Below are positions 1 to 11,470 of a stretch of 64,000 nt of DNA, piece by piece. Within the stretch, counting starts at the first letter, position 1, and each line of letters opens with the position of its first letter. The notes beneath the pieces were generated by a model, which was not told the DNA's origin, did not search any database, and saw only the letters and a list, made by a program, of their open reading frames with translations. This stretch comes from Cardinalis cardinalis (taxonomy: Eukaryota; Chordata; Aves; Passeriformes; Cardinalidae). A program made the position numbers and the translations under genes. Location: contig JACDOX010000031.1 in the NCBI GenBank assembly GCA_014549065.1, positions 3,152,686-3,216,685 of the forward strand, written 5' to 3'.

Positions 1-875
1 CAGGAGGAAGCTGGTAATGAATAACTGCTGAGTGGGAACTTTAAGAGAAAAACATGCTCTGTGGAAAACCAAAAGGTTACATTTTTGATAATCAACCTTC
101 ACCGTTCCCCCTATGAAATTCTGCACTGGCAATCTGTCTGTCGGAGCTTCCTGCTGTCCTGTACCAGACCCTGCTGTGCCCATCTGCTAATCTGGGAAGT
201 GTCTGCCTGCGGTGTGGTGATGGGTACCAGTCCTGAGCCCGGACTGCAGGCTGACCCGAGCCCTTTGTGAATCGTTTCTCAAGCAGCTGTGAAAGCCAGA
301 TGTGGGTTTCACCAGTCTGTCTCCCTTAGTAGCTGTTTTGGGTGTTCCCTTAAATCACTGACTAGCATATTTACTTTTTGTCTTCCCTATTTCTTCTAAC
401 ACAATATGAAAACTCTGCAGAGAACTGACATCTTGAAAAAATACCTCTTTCTAAACCCTGATAAGCCGTGTGTTCTGGAACTTGGACATGTAACATATGT
501 TCATGTTTTGTCTGTAGCTCTTTATAGCCTTCTGATTTTATAAAAGGAGGAACAAAAAAAGACATTGAAAGTTTATCTAAAATGTTGGTTTTTCCTTTTG
601 TTTGTCTTGAGTTGTTGTAGGAGGATTTAGTAGTGCAAGGCACTTGCATTGCTTTACCTCCAGTGCACTNAAAGCAGAGTTCAGCTTGTGCTGTGATCTG
701 TGTTTAGATGAGTACTCCCAATNTGATGGTTTGTGCCTTTAGGGTGGTGTGAGCCACCTCTGGGATCAGGAGAAACCAGACATGTTAGTAGGGACTATCT
801 CTGGATAAATTTGCTCCTGCTGAGNTCTGAGCTGCTGCAGCTAGGCTGCTGCTGGTCCCTGGCATGNCCAGGTAT
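1..875. other. Intronic sequence, nothing recognised
   Basis: No coding exon, RNA gene or recognisable mobile element is visible. Short open frames on both strands look like chance. Confidence 0.5.
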
Positions 876-1002
876 CATGGAATCATAACATGGTTTGGGT
901 TGGAAGGGACCTTAAAGACCCTGAAAAAGCTTCGAAGGTTCAAAAGCCTCCAGGCCTTGTACAACATGGCCTAGAACAGACAGCTGTGCTGTCCACCTTG
1001 TG
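876..1002 (-). mobile_element. CR1 LINE 3' end fragment
   Basis: The plus strand shows the reverse complement of a CR1 3' end: a GAATCATA-type start, then GGTTTGGGTTGGAAGGGACC at about 892-911. A shortened version of the adjoining CR1 segment follows, including a piece reading ACATGGCCTAGAAC. Internal deletions make it older than the best copies in the window. CR1 is the dominant non-LTR retrotransposon of birds, and its copies are usually 5' truncated like this one. The left edge is fairly clear; the right edge is approximate. Confidence 0.85.
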
Positions 1003-2608
1003 TGAATGGTTTGTGNTTCTCTACTGCCTTCTCTCAATTCCCTTCTCCTTGTGTTGTGTATGCACAAATCTCCACTTTCTGTGTGGTTTTTTTTTAATTA
1101 TGACCTCTGTTTTTTTGGGCAGGATGCAAGGACTGCTTACCAGCCTTAACAAGATTTAATACTCCTTGTAGCAGTAGCCTTACTATTAGTTGTAGTAAAG
1201 GCTAGGTGGGGCGTTTGAAGAAGTTGTCCCATTCCTTTGTGCTTCCCCAACTTTCCCCTCTTTCCTTCCCCAACTCCTCAGCNGCCATCCTTGAACTGAT
1301 GCTGGTAACTGTGGGGTTGCTTAGTGGGCCACTTCAGCCTGACAATCTGACATAAAAGTAGGTTGGAAAGAGGGGGTGAAAAACCCAACAAAATTTTGGC
1401 TTTNTTAGGAGTCAGGCAAATGCCAAAGTAGTCTCAAAGCAGAAAGAATGTGCAGGGAAGGGGAAGAGTGACAACATGTGCTTGGATATGTGCTACCCTG
1501 ATTCGTGGCTCGTGCTCTTAGTCATGCCTTGTGGATGAAATGCTGTTAGGGCTTTGCTTTTGCAGTTTGCAGGTGCTAAGTGACTGAACAAGGAAGGCAT
1601 TTTGACTCCAGCAAGACAGCTNAGTGACACTGCATGAAAGAATGGAGCTGCCTGACAGCACAGCCTGTGCTTATTAGGGTGATACGGAGATTTCCCTGCA
1701 ACTCTGTTTTTTCTCATGGAATATTCTACTGGGTTTTTTTTTGGTTTTGTTTTGTTTTTGAATCTGTTTTTCTGAGCATGAGAGATTGCACATGTAAAAG
1801 AGCAGCAGTTCTCAGACACCATGGAGAGCTGTGTCTGAGGCTCATCCTTNATAGCACTCTGTGTAACCTGTGCTATTGCTGGTAATGTAGTATATCAACA
1901 TTTGCAGCCACACAAGGATCNAGGCCNTTATGAGGGTGATGTATCTGTATGCTAGAAGTCTTGGGAGCATGTNATTTAAGAAAAAATTAAAATACAGTGG
2001 CAGAGATCTCTTAAGATTTATTGCATCATTATCTCACATGAAACAGTAAGACTGTCCTGGCATGACTGAACAAAAACAATAATGTGAGAGTATCATTATT
2101 TTGTTGACCTGCTGATTATCCCTAGACATTTCCAGAAGCAAAGGCATCCTCAGCAGTGAGGTCTTTTGTTTCACATAGTTTCAAATACAGTCATTTCAAG
2201 GAGGGAAGCTGGATCTACATCACGTTTTCTTCTTCAGTGTGTTCCATAGATGGGATGTGTTCATCTCTGAGTTACTGAGACTCTGTGAGTGGGTATGGTT
2301 TCTCCTCNTGGCTTCTGTTTGCTTCTATAAAACCTGGCAGATAAGCCCCTGAGCAGTTGACTTGGAAGTTTACGCTGAAGAAATATAAAGACTGATCCCT
2401 TTCCTTATTGACCTGGAGGAAGAACGAGCTCCATGCAACATATACCCTCTCTTCTCAGTGTAATGAATCAGCAATTACAGNTGTCCACAGAACCTGGAGG
2501 CCGCACAGCTCAAGATCCGGCCCATGACATAATGCTGTTCCATCTACAGTCATAGGTTTGTTTTTTGGAGGTCATTACTAAGGAGTAATAATAATGTGCT
2601 AATGTAAT
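1003..2608. other. Intronic sequence with T-rich tract, nothing else recognised
   Basis: It is mostly unique sequence. A T/G-rich run lies at about 1732-1765. Open frames of 80-110 codons on both strands cross it without homology that I recognise. Confidence 0.5.
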
Positions 2609-2700
2609 TCAAGAACTGTCTGGACACTGCTTGAGTAGGGAGGTTGGACCAGATGACCCACTGTGATCCTTCCAACCTGACCCATTATGTGATTCTGTAA
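2609..2700 (+). mobile_element. CR1 LINE 3' end fragment
   Basis: This is a short plus-strand CR1 tail. It contains TTGGACCAGATGACC at about 2644, then GTGATCCTTCCAACCTGA, and ends in the CR1 terminal octamer-type sequence TGTGATTCTG. Only about 90 bp remain, so it is heavily 5' truncated. The terminal repeat is degenerate, suggesting moderate age. Confidence 0.9.
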
Positions 2701-4724
2701 TCTTAATATGTATCCCAGGAAAGGAACTTGAAATAAATAAATTCCCCATTTTTGTGAGACGGGCTTCATAATCTGTAAGTGGTGCACCAACCATGAAATT
2801 TCAATGTTTTGGCATAGATAGAGCCTATTGCTAGTGAAATGTCTTAAAAATGAAGGTCACTGGCAAATAGTAGAAGGTACTTGTTCAGAACGGCATTCAG
2901 CATTCTGTGATCAGCACTGATAATACTGTTACTGCTTGGACATCGTTACTGTAACAGCATTAAGGTTTTGAAGCAGTTGCAACACCAGAATTTTNAGTAT
3001 GTGCCCAAGACTGTTCTCATAATGGATTTCCTGTTCTCAGTATTTTGTTTATCTATAGCACTTNGTGTATTTCTAGAGATGTTTCTTAAAATTCACTTAT
3101 CAGTTTGCTCTAGGCAAAAAGTGGCTAAATTGAAGCTTTCAAAATAGCCCTCTTCGTATGAGATACAGATAAATGTATTCATTTTGGTCGAGCTTCAGTT
3201 AAAGGCTTGGTCTAATTTTAAATTCAGAGTGCATCTCCTCCCAAGTAAATCATCTACTTTACAGCTACCCACCACTTCAAGTCTGACCTTGAGGAAGTCA
3301 AAGAACTTCTCATCATTCGCATAAAGCTTGAGGAGGGGAAGAAGAAAGAAGGTTGGACTCTGCTAGGCCAAGAGAAGCACTCTTGTCACAAATGCCCAGA
3401 ACATATTAATCTGGTCAGATGTTAGGTGGAGAACCTTATCTGAGTTCAGTTGTCAGGGAAGAATGTATGGAGGAGAGTTTATCTGGGCTAACCAGCCTCT
3501 AAGTCAGAAAGGAATTAATAGATGAGAAACAACTGTTTCCATTGTGCCCTGATGAGAACAGTAAGTCTGTACCTTTTACAAAACCCCGGTGTTGGTTTTG
3601 TTGTTGTTTGGGGAGTGAGGTGAATGCTGCTCTAGATGATGTCCAAATGGACTTTGTGTCTCTAATAGGAAAAAACAGCTTTTCATCCAATATGTCTGAT
3701 TTCCTCTTTACTATGTTACACTAACCCCTGTGTCATGTTTCCCAGTCTAAAAATCATGGCTAAAATATGGTCATCAACCTGTGTGTTTCACTACTCCTCT
3801 TAAATCTAAGTGCAGCTCTTTTTTAAAACGCTTGGCAACCTGTTCTTTCTACTGGTATCCAAATGGCATCTGGCTGAGTACACGACATGACATCATGTGG
3901 TAATATCCACAGAGGAGTTAGCTGACACTTAACCTTTGTTACGTGGGCATGTGGTGAAACATACTGTGCATTAAAGCAGTTTATGGTTGCAGTCTGGTTG
4001 TGTAGAGTGAGGTGGTAGCAGTAGCAGGTTGATGTATTTANAATCCTCATAAGCATCATGGTGAGTCAAGCCGAAGGTCCATTTGACCACACACTGCAGA
4101 AGGATCCCCAACAGGTGAGGAAAACAGGGAAGATGGAAAAGATCCATGTTGTGTGATTCTTCCTTGGACATCTACTTTGATCAGCATTTTTAGGTGATTT
4201 TAAGCCCATTGCTTTATTTGAGTCATTGTATTTAATAGCAGCTGATGAACTCTTCCCAGTAAAACTGTTTAATCAATTTTTTAACTTGTTATCCTTCTGA
4301 GTTCTGGGATACTGGTGGCAATGTGGTGGCAAATGTAGGCTACTTCTTTTCAGTTATTTTGCAGCTATTGTCTGCCAATTGCATTGGGTTTTATGTTGTG
4401 AAGAACGGTTTCCATATCAATCGCTATTTGGATGTTAATCATAGGACTTCAGTCATCATTTTCCAAAAACCTAAGCGTATTATCTGCTTTATATATCCTT
4501 GAAAGTTCATGTCTCACATCAACCTTGTAAATGTATGCTAACATACATTTTTAAATACCAGGTTCATGGTTCTTCTTCATTAAGTTAAGTATTTAAATGT
4601 TAAATAGCAGTGTCTGAGCTAATCATCCTTAATCTCTAGAACTGGCAAGACAAAAATCTTCTGGCCCCTTGATTTTTCTCCACTGGTAGAATGGGTACAG
4701 TAACCAGTGCAGGTTGAGGTGTCA
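2701..4724. other. Intronic sequence, nothing recognised
   Basis: It is AT-rich unique sequence with no exon, RNA gene or clear repeat. Overlapping open frames at 3499-3724 on opposite strands look like chance. Confidence 0.5.
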
Positions 4725-5716
4725 AACACATCAATAGCTCCAGAATGGATGTGCCACTGGTCCAAGCTGGGGCCAGTTAGAAATGGTGGTAATGCCTCTG
4801 TTAAGATTTAAGAAGGGAAAAAAAAATTATTGCACAGATACATTTGTAGCCAGAGAAGAATAGGGTGAGAATATGTGAGAGGAACAGTCCTGCAGACAGC
4901 AAGGTCAGTGGAAAAGGAGCAGGGAGGAGGTGATCCAGGTGCCAGAGCTGGGATTTCCCTGCAGACCATGGTGAAGCAGTTGCCCCCCTGCAGCCTGTGG
5001 AGGGCCATGGGAATGTAGAGATCCGCCTGCAGCCCATGGAGGAGACCANCACCAGAGCAGGTGGATGCCTTGAAGGCAGCTGTGACCGTAGGGGAGGCTC
5101 ATGCTGGATCAGGATCGTAGCAGGGACCTGTGGACCCATGCAGAGATGAGCCCATGGTGGAGCAGGTTTCCTGGTAGGACTTGNTGTGACCCTCTGGGGA
5201 ACCTGTGTTGGAGCAGACTGTGCCTGAAGGATTGCAGCTCGTGGAAGAGTGACCAGTATTGGAACAATTTGTGGAGATGTGTTGCCTGTGGGATGGACCC
5301 AGTGAAGAAGTTTGTGGAGGACTGTGTCCTTTGAAAGGGACCCACACTGAAGCAGGGGAAGGACTCTTCTCCCTGAGCAGCAGNAGGAAAAATGCGTGAT
5401 GAACTGATTGTAACCCACATCTTCAGTCTCCCTGTGCCACTGCAGGGGAGGAAGTAGAGCTGAGAAATGGGTGGAGGAAAGGTGTTTTTTAGATTTATTT
5501 TACATCTTGTTGTCCTACTCTGATTTTTTTTAGTAAGAAATTCAGTTAGTATCCACAGTTTGAGTCTGTTTTGCCCATGATGGTATTTGGTGAGTGTCCT
5601 TATCTCAACATGAACCCTTCCTTGTATTTATTTTCTCTGCCCTGTCTAGTTGTAGAGGGGAGTGATAGAGTGACTTTGATGGGTGCCTGGCATCCAGCCA
5701 GGCTCAACCCACTACA
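4725..5716 (+). mobile_element. Solo LTR of an avian endogenous retrovirus family (copy A)
   Basis: I recognise this as a roughly 1 kb LTR family common in bird genomes, probably ERVL-type. Its landmarks are TTTAAGAAGGG near the TATA position (about 4807), a GC-rich middle of degenerate repeated units around CTGCAGCC(C/T)(A/G)TGGAGG (4985-5340), and ATGAACTGATTGTAACCC at about 5398. Further on come a T-rich stretch, GAGTCTGTTTTGCCC at about 5563, and a GGCATCCAGCCAGG end near 5690-5705. It ends near 5716 in ACA. No internal gag, pol or env sequence adjoins it, so it is a solo LTR. The left edge is blurred and may be truncated. The polyadenylation hexamer appears mutated (AAGAAA at 5535-5540). 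The 205-codon frame on the other strand (4801-5418) is a by-product of the repeats. Confidence 0.85.
4985..5340 (+). repeat. Degenerate tandem units inside LTR copy A
   Basis: Imperfect units of roughly 40-70 bp recur, each built on CTGCAG or GGAGCAG followed by TGTGGA or CATGGAGG. They are the usual GC-rich middle of this LTR family. They keep the reverse strand open in several frames, which explains the cluster of overlapping open frames here. Confidence 0.7.
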
Positions 5717-8700
5717 GATTTCCANTGAGTTTTCATGCTTTAGATTTTGGTTGGCTTAAAACAAAACTGTTACCAAAAATGCCCCAGCCCCTGCCAAAAC
5801 CAGGAAAGTCCTAAATGGGGTTCATTCTTGAAAGATACAAGGTTATTACCCCTTTGCCCATGTCTCTCTTCTGTGCAGCTTTTAAAAGAATGAGTTACAC
5901 TTTGTATGCCATAATGTGGTGTTGTTTTNAAGGAAATGTTTTGTTTCCCAAGAGAAAACCCATCATATATGTTCACGGTATAACCGATTGCCACCGAGCC
6001 AGTTAGATTTACATGTCCAGTTCATGGNTCATCCTTGTACAGGCACAGTGAGGGTTAGTTCTCCCCATGCATTTTGTGTCACTACCTTATCACTCAGTTT
6101 TTCAAGTTCATTCTGCAAGTCTTTGTAGATACATATCGAATATGAATATAAGGAAAGTCTCTGAAAAGTGACTTGAAAGCCAGAAATGCCATATGTTAAG
6201 TGTTCTTTAAAGGGCCAGGAATTCCACATATTAAGTAATATGACCTTTAGTGCCAATNTCTTGATGTAATTAGCATCGGTCTTCTCACTTAAGCAACTTC
6301 TGTATGTCAAGTGGCAAGTTCTTTCCTGGCACGGTGCTGCTGAGNGTGAAGCCCTCTTGCCTAGGCAGTGTAATTGTGCATGTTGTGCTTTGGCCATTAC
6401 TCCCTTCACTTTCTCATGGATTCTAGGCTTGATTGAATGGAAAGTTGTTTTGTTTTTTTTTTTAATCATTTCTGTGTTTACTTTGAAATATAAAAAATAT
6501 CCCTCAGAAGTCACAGGATTATATGTCTTNATATCTGGAAAGTGCTAATGGGTTTATTGGTTATTTCTTTAAGTAGATGCACTGTTNTTTGCAAATACAT
6601 TGTTTGCAAGTCAGTGACATGACCAAAGACCATTTTCTGCACAGCTAAATGCTTCTTGATTGTTTGTCGCTATCTTGTTGTTCTTAATTGGAAATATATT
6701 GAACTTAAAATCTACAGAGATCTTAGTCTGTCTTTTAAATTTAAAACTTATACTACCTTTTTTGATTTGCTTACCTGTGCCTGCTGTTCATAAGGGATCA
6801 TTTGGATGTAGTGCAGCTTAAATTAAACCTAGTGAGTTTCCACTCATTCACCTGTTTGTCTTTAACTTCTTCAGCTTCTGAAGTGTAATTTTCTTCCAGA
6901 TAAAGTTTGTCCTTGGCTTTACTGCCCCNTCTTTGGGTCCATTTAGTTCAGTGGGTGTGTTTTTCAAGTCCATGGAGCCTCATCCCTGTGGGACTTCCAT
7001 GTGAAGGAGGATTTATAGAGAGGCAGGGTGACAGGACAAGCAACACATTTCCTGTACCCTGCTGAGAACAGAAATGGAGCTTCTGGAGGCAGTGATTCCT
7101 ATATACTCCAGGGTCTTGGCTTCCCGTGGTGTTGAGGCCCAGCTGGTAGGTGTGTATGGCAGGGGGGAATTCAGTAAACNTTGAACTTGGATTGATTATT
7201 TCCTCTTTGACATGAACAAGAAAGTTTCAGTATTACTGGAAATGTTTGAGTGCATCTTCCAGAGGAAATGCAGCATTTGAGCAGTCAGCGGTGGAATAAT
7301 GAGTACAATCTGTGGTCTTGTTCATTGAGGGTTGTTTGTCATGAGCNTGGAATGAATGGAGAGCTTTGCACAAGTGATAGTGTGCATGATGTTAATGAAA
7401 CACGGGGAAAGCCTTTTAGGANCAGTGGGACAATGAAGTTGTCCATGCGTGGTCCCGTTAATTCCAGCGGGATTACTGAGAGAAGGCACCACTGAGTGTG
7501 AATTGGTGATACAGGAATCTGGCTGCTCAGGCACATGTCAGTGACCCATTTGTGTTGCCCTCAGGCCTCCATTTCATCGTCACCATCCCATGGTATATGC
7601 CAGTACTGCTGCCAGCACACAGCAGTACACTCCTCCCTTGTTGTCTTGGCTGCACATGGTTGACCTCAAGCTCCTTCCTTATTCCTAGTGCATCAGATTG
7701 AGGAATGGATATACAATAAAAATTATTAATTTTGTGGAAGGAGGTGATTTTCAGTCCACCAATTCCCTAGTGCTGGTATGTAAGTCCCTATGGCAGCATG
7801 AGGGAGGAGGCAAGTTGGGGGCAGGAGGGCAGTGGGGTTACTGCCTCTTGTACTGTCAGCTTTTAGTATAATTTTGTACTGATGTGGTNCACATGCTACT
7901 CTTGGTTAAAAAGACCAAGATGATGAGTTAAGCCCTTACCTGTTGGTAGCTAGGCCACTTGTTATTATATGAAGATTTTCAGTCTGAAGGCCTGTTCTCC
8001 AGCAGTTATAATTTTAAAGTTTGTATTAAAAGCATATCCCTTTGCTTACTAAGAGTGGGGTTTTTTCCACTGGAGGGAATAAGATCAAGAAACAAAAGAA
8101 AGATGTTAAAAAAAAAAAGAAAAGATTGCCTTTTGTTCTGAAAATAGATAGTTTTAATTGTTGACTGAACTCAGTGTCACTTCTGGGCANCAATCACAGA
8201 TTTTCTAGGGTCTGTGAAGAGATTTCCACATATTTATTTGAGTCAACAGTTCAGAAATAGAACTTAAATTGCTGTTCACACTCTGGACAGCCTGATAAAA
8301 TTACTTTTTTTTNATTTTGATGTTACAAGGTATTAGAAAAATACAGAAAATATTTTTGTTATGATTATCTAAGAAACTCTCTTAGAGCCTTTTCGCTAAC
8401 AGATATAGCTCATATGAGGTAAGAACCAGCAGCAATAGCTTTGTATTTCCTGGAATTCTTTTAAAGTCTGTTTTTTGCTTCTTTGGGCAGTGCTCTTAAT
8501 GATTCTCTTCCAAAGTCTATCATNACATACTTGGTGACAAAAATTAATGTTGCATTAGAAGCCATTAGGGAGAACTTCTGATTGATCTTCTGTTTAGAAG
8601 TTATTGGCTGTATGAGATATTNTCAGAGTAAGGAACATTTTCAGTTATGTCCCGTGTAATTTTAGTGAAGCAGTGAAAATGCTGTTGTTAATTGTGAACG

Positions 8701-9954
8701 ATCGTGCTTGGATCACTCACTCTTCTGGAGTCCAGTGGTTCATACCTTAGCAGAGGTTAATTTCTTCATTTATATGAAATACATAAATTGAATACTATGC
8801 ACTTGGCGTTGTGGGTGGGTTTTCGATGAGGTCTTAAAAACTGAGATCCTGTTTATTCTGTGTGGGTGTTAAAGATGCCCCTGTTATGCTAGAAGTTACT
8901 TAGTACCATCTACCCTTTGAGATGACTGCATTTCAGCAGTGTTAAGTGTACATAGTTGCAAAATATTTTGGGATCCTTCAAAGCAGTATTCCACGTGAGA
9001 CTGTCTGTTGCNCACATTTACTGTGCTTGTTGCTGTAGTGTTCCACACCATTTGTCATTATTGTTTATTGCATTCATGATGGTTACTGCGTTAATCACAT
9101 AGTTTTGGAAAGTAATCATCTGTTTAATATTTTGAGCTGGCATGGTTTAAGTTTCATCCAGACTTTTTTTAATGATGTGAAAAAATGTAGCTTGAATTGC
9201 TCCCTGGCCTTCAGAAAGTGCATTAATGGTTGCTGGGAGCCTTGACCCATTCCTGTTACTGAAGCAAGCTGCAAATATGTAAGACTCCATGGAATAAAAG
9301 CCGTGCAACATCGGGCCAATATTCAGTTTTCTGAAAGTCCAGGATTTTNCCCTTTTATGTAGCATTTGTGACTCTTCCTTTGGAATCCCTCAAAGTCAGA
9401 CAAAATTATCATTTATAATAATCCTGTTGGAGTGAGTTAGTCCATAATTTGTATTAATACTCAAAGAAAAGCATAATAATAGGTTAATACAGAGGTAATG
9501 TGTGGAGCTAAAGACAGCTTGGCCTGCAGATATTTCCATGGCAACAGAAAGGTCCCTACAGATGTCTTCTTTCTAAACCTGATGCTGTTTATTAAAGGCT
9601 GTCTGTAGTACAATCTGTAATTATCATTAGCTAAAGAAAGGTTGTGAACGTGGGTGTACTGATTCTCTGACTGATTTGTTTAGCACAGCTTTGAAATACA
9701 GTTACAAAAGAATATTAAAAACCTGAGATCNTTTAGCAGTTTCTCTCTGCAGGTAAGCTGAGACTTCATGTGAGACTGTTGGCTAATCCGAGTGAAGTAT
9801 CCAAACAGCAGTACAAGGATGGTAGTTTGAAATGCTGACAAACTCTTTTGGCGGTATGATTATTAAAGATAAAAGAACATGAGAAGTATGCTGGGCAGAC
9901 TAAAAAATGCAGAGCTGCAGATAGTNAGGGATGTAGTGCACAACAAAATATTGC
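5717..9954. other. Intronic sequence, no gene or clear repeat
   Basis: It is AT-rich unique sequence. An A-rich run lies at 8109-8125. I found no exon, RNA gene or mobile element that I could support. Open frames of up to 161 codons (minus strand, 6029-6514) contain no recognisable domain. Confidence 0.5.
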
Positions 9955-10870
9955 TTTGTAAATAGCAAAAAGCTTCTTTAAGTAANGGGAGACAAAGGAA
10001 ATTATAAGACTATTATCTGGAGGAGAAACTGAGAAAATAATTGAAGACAGAAGAAATTGGAATAGTAATCTACCTGTCTTCTGTCTTTACAAAGAAGATA
10101 AGGTAACTTAGCATGGTTGAAGATAATAGCAAGGTGGAAGGAACAGAGGCCAGAAAAAGGAAAGAACAGGCTGAAGAACGCTTTTGAGTTACGAGCATTC
10201 AGGTTCAGAAGCTTAAGGTGAATTTTATTCTTTTCTACACAAACAACTAATTGAAGCAGTTTTGAGTCCAAGAACAATNACCTTGTAAGAACTGTAAAGG
10301 ACAGGTGGTATCCTGAAGGAGGGCACATAGGGAGTATGTTCTTAAAAGAGAAAAAATAAAAAGGAAGATGTTGTAGTTGCAGATCATTCAAACAAATTTG
10401 GCAACCTGAAAGGTGTTCAGACNCATCATTCTTCAAAAGCATGTGGTCATGAGTAAGTGTAAGCTGATGTTTTATGACAGTTTTGTAATAAAGCACATAG
10501 ACTTTAAATCTTCTAGTTGNTTACCATACTGAGGACAAAAATGTAATGATGGAATGTAGTAAGCTTGTGAAATGANCTTTATGAAATTTCTGCCTGAGAT
10601 AGAATGACTTGGTGGCACTGTACCTCAGCTGGGGTGGAAGAACANTCCAAGAGTTTCTTCTCGACTTCANTAAGGCTCTGATTGGAGTCATGTGTGATGT
10701 CTCAGAAACAATCTGGAAGATTTACAGTGTATATGACATGATTACTATGTGGATGACTGCAAACATACAGAGGCATGTGATGGGGATGACTGCAAACATT
10801 AAATGGTGGTGGTAGTCTAACAGCAGGATATGTATCTGGTGGGGTTATCAAATTACAGATGGTAGGATGC
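9955..10870 (+). mobile_element. Ancient CR1 LINE internal fragment (ORF2 region)
   Basis: The plus strand follows, with much decay, the CR1 reverse-transcriptase-coding region. Landmarks are a CTGTCTTTACAAAGAAGATAA-like stretch (about 10083), GAACAGGCTGAAGAACG (10165), GACTTCANTAAGGCT (about 10663, the DFSKAF-type motif), GATTACTATGTGGATGACTG (about 10740) and GTATCTGGTGGGGTT (about 10831). The order is correct for CR1. The copy is full of stops and indels and encodes nothing. It resembles the old CR1 class shared with turtles and crocodiles more than young avian CR1. The 164-codon minus-strand frame at 10002-10496 is its shadow. Confidence 0.65.
10751..10799 (+). repeat. Short duplicated segment, 33 bp apart
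   Basis: GGATGACTGCAAACAT occurs at 10751-10766 and again at 10784-10799. It looks like a local duplication inside the old CR1 fragment. Confidence 0.75.
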
Positions 10871-10909
10871 AGTTGAACATGATCACAGGATAGTTGGGAC
10901 AGGAAGGCG

Positions 10910-11215
10910 CTGCAGGAGCAGGACTACCCAGAACAGGTTGCTCAAGGCCGTATCCAATCCCTGTGTGCATATCCAAGGCCTCTATCCTTGGACCCTCCAA
11001 GGATGGAGGCTCCACAACCTTTCCTGGNAACTTGTTCGATCATCCTGATAATACAACAGGTTTTTTTTCTTATGTTTAAATGGAATTTTCTGTGCTTCAG
11101 TTTATGCTGTTGCTTCTTGTCCTACTGGGCACCACTAGGAAAGGTCTAACTCCATCTTCTCTCTACTTTCTCTGATAGGTATGTGTTATAAACATTAAGA
11201 TCCTTCCAAATGCTC
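10910..11215 (-). mobile_element. CR1 LINE fragment
   Basis: On the plus strand this is reverse-complement CR1: AACAGGTTGCTCAAGGCC at about 10931, CTCCAAGGATGGAGGCTCCA at about 10997, TCTTATGTTTAAATGGAA at about 11069 and CTTCTTGTCCTACTGGGCAC at about 11115. It covers the CR1 portion just upstream of the 3' end, about 300 bp, opposite in orientation to the older CR1 copy on its left. Confidence 0.9.
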
Positions 11216-11470
11216 TCTCCAGCGCAGAACCAGTTACCCAGCTGTTCCCTCTGGCTTGGAACTGNTGTTATCCAACCATTCCCTCCAGCTGGGAACTCCC
11301 ACCACACTNATTGACTGGAAGGAACACCTTCTTCTTAGAAGAAACTCCCTTCTTCTCCCCTTGTCCCTGGCAATAACATGAGGTGGTATAGAATAAACTT
11401 CCATGTCCTGGCTGTGCCCTTTCCCTGCTACTGCAGAAATTAACCCTGTCTTGGCCAGAACCAAGATAAC
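11216..11470. mobile_element. Possible LTR-like avian repeat fragment
   Basis: The end of this stretch (CAGAAATTAACCCTGTCTTG at about 11431, then GCCAGAACCAAGATA) resembles a terminus I associate with bird LTR repeats, ending near 11466. A near-duplicated segment built on TCCCTC(T/C)(G/A)GCT(T/G)GGAACT recurs about 48 bp apart at 11245 and 11282. The family is not identified and the boundaries are guesses. Confidence 0.35.

Noticed and set aside
6029..6514. 161-codon minus-strand open frame
   Set aside because: No domain or repeat recognised, three unresolved residues, and length within chance expectation for 64 kb in six frames.
10002..10496. 164-codon minus-strand open frame
   Set aside because: It is the reverse strand of a decayed CR1 fragment; the Phe/Leu-rich translation comes from purine-rich CR1 sequence.
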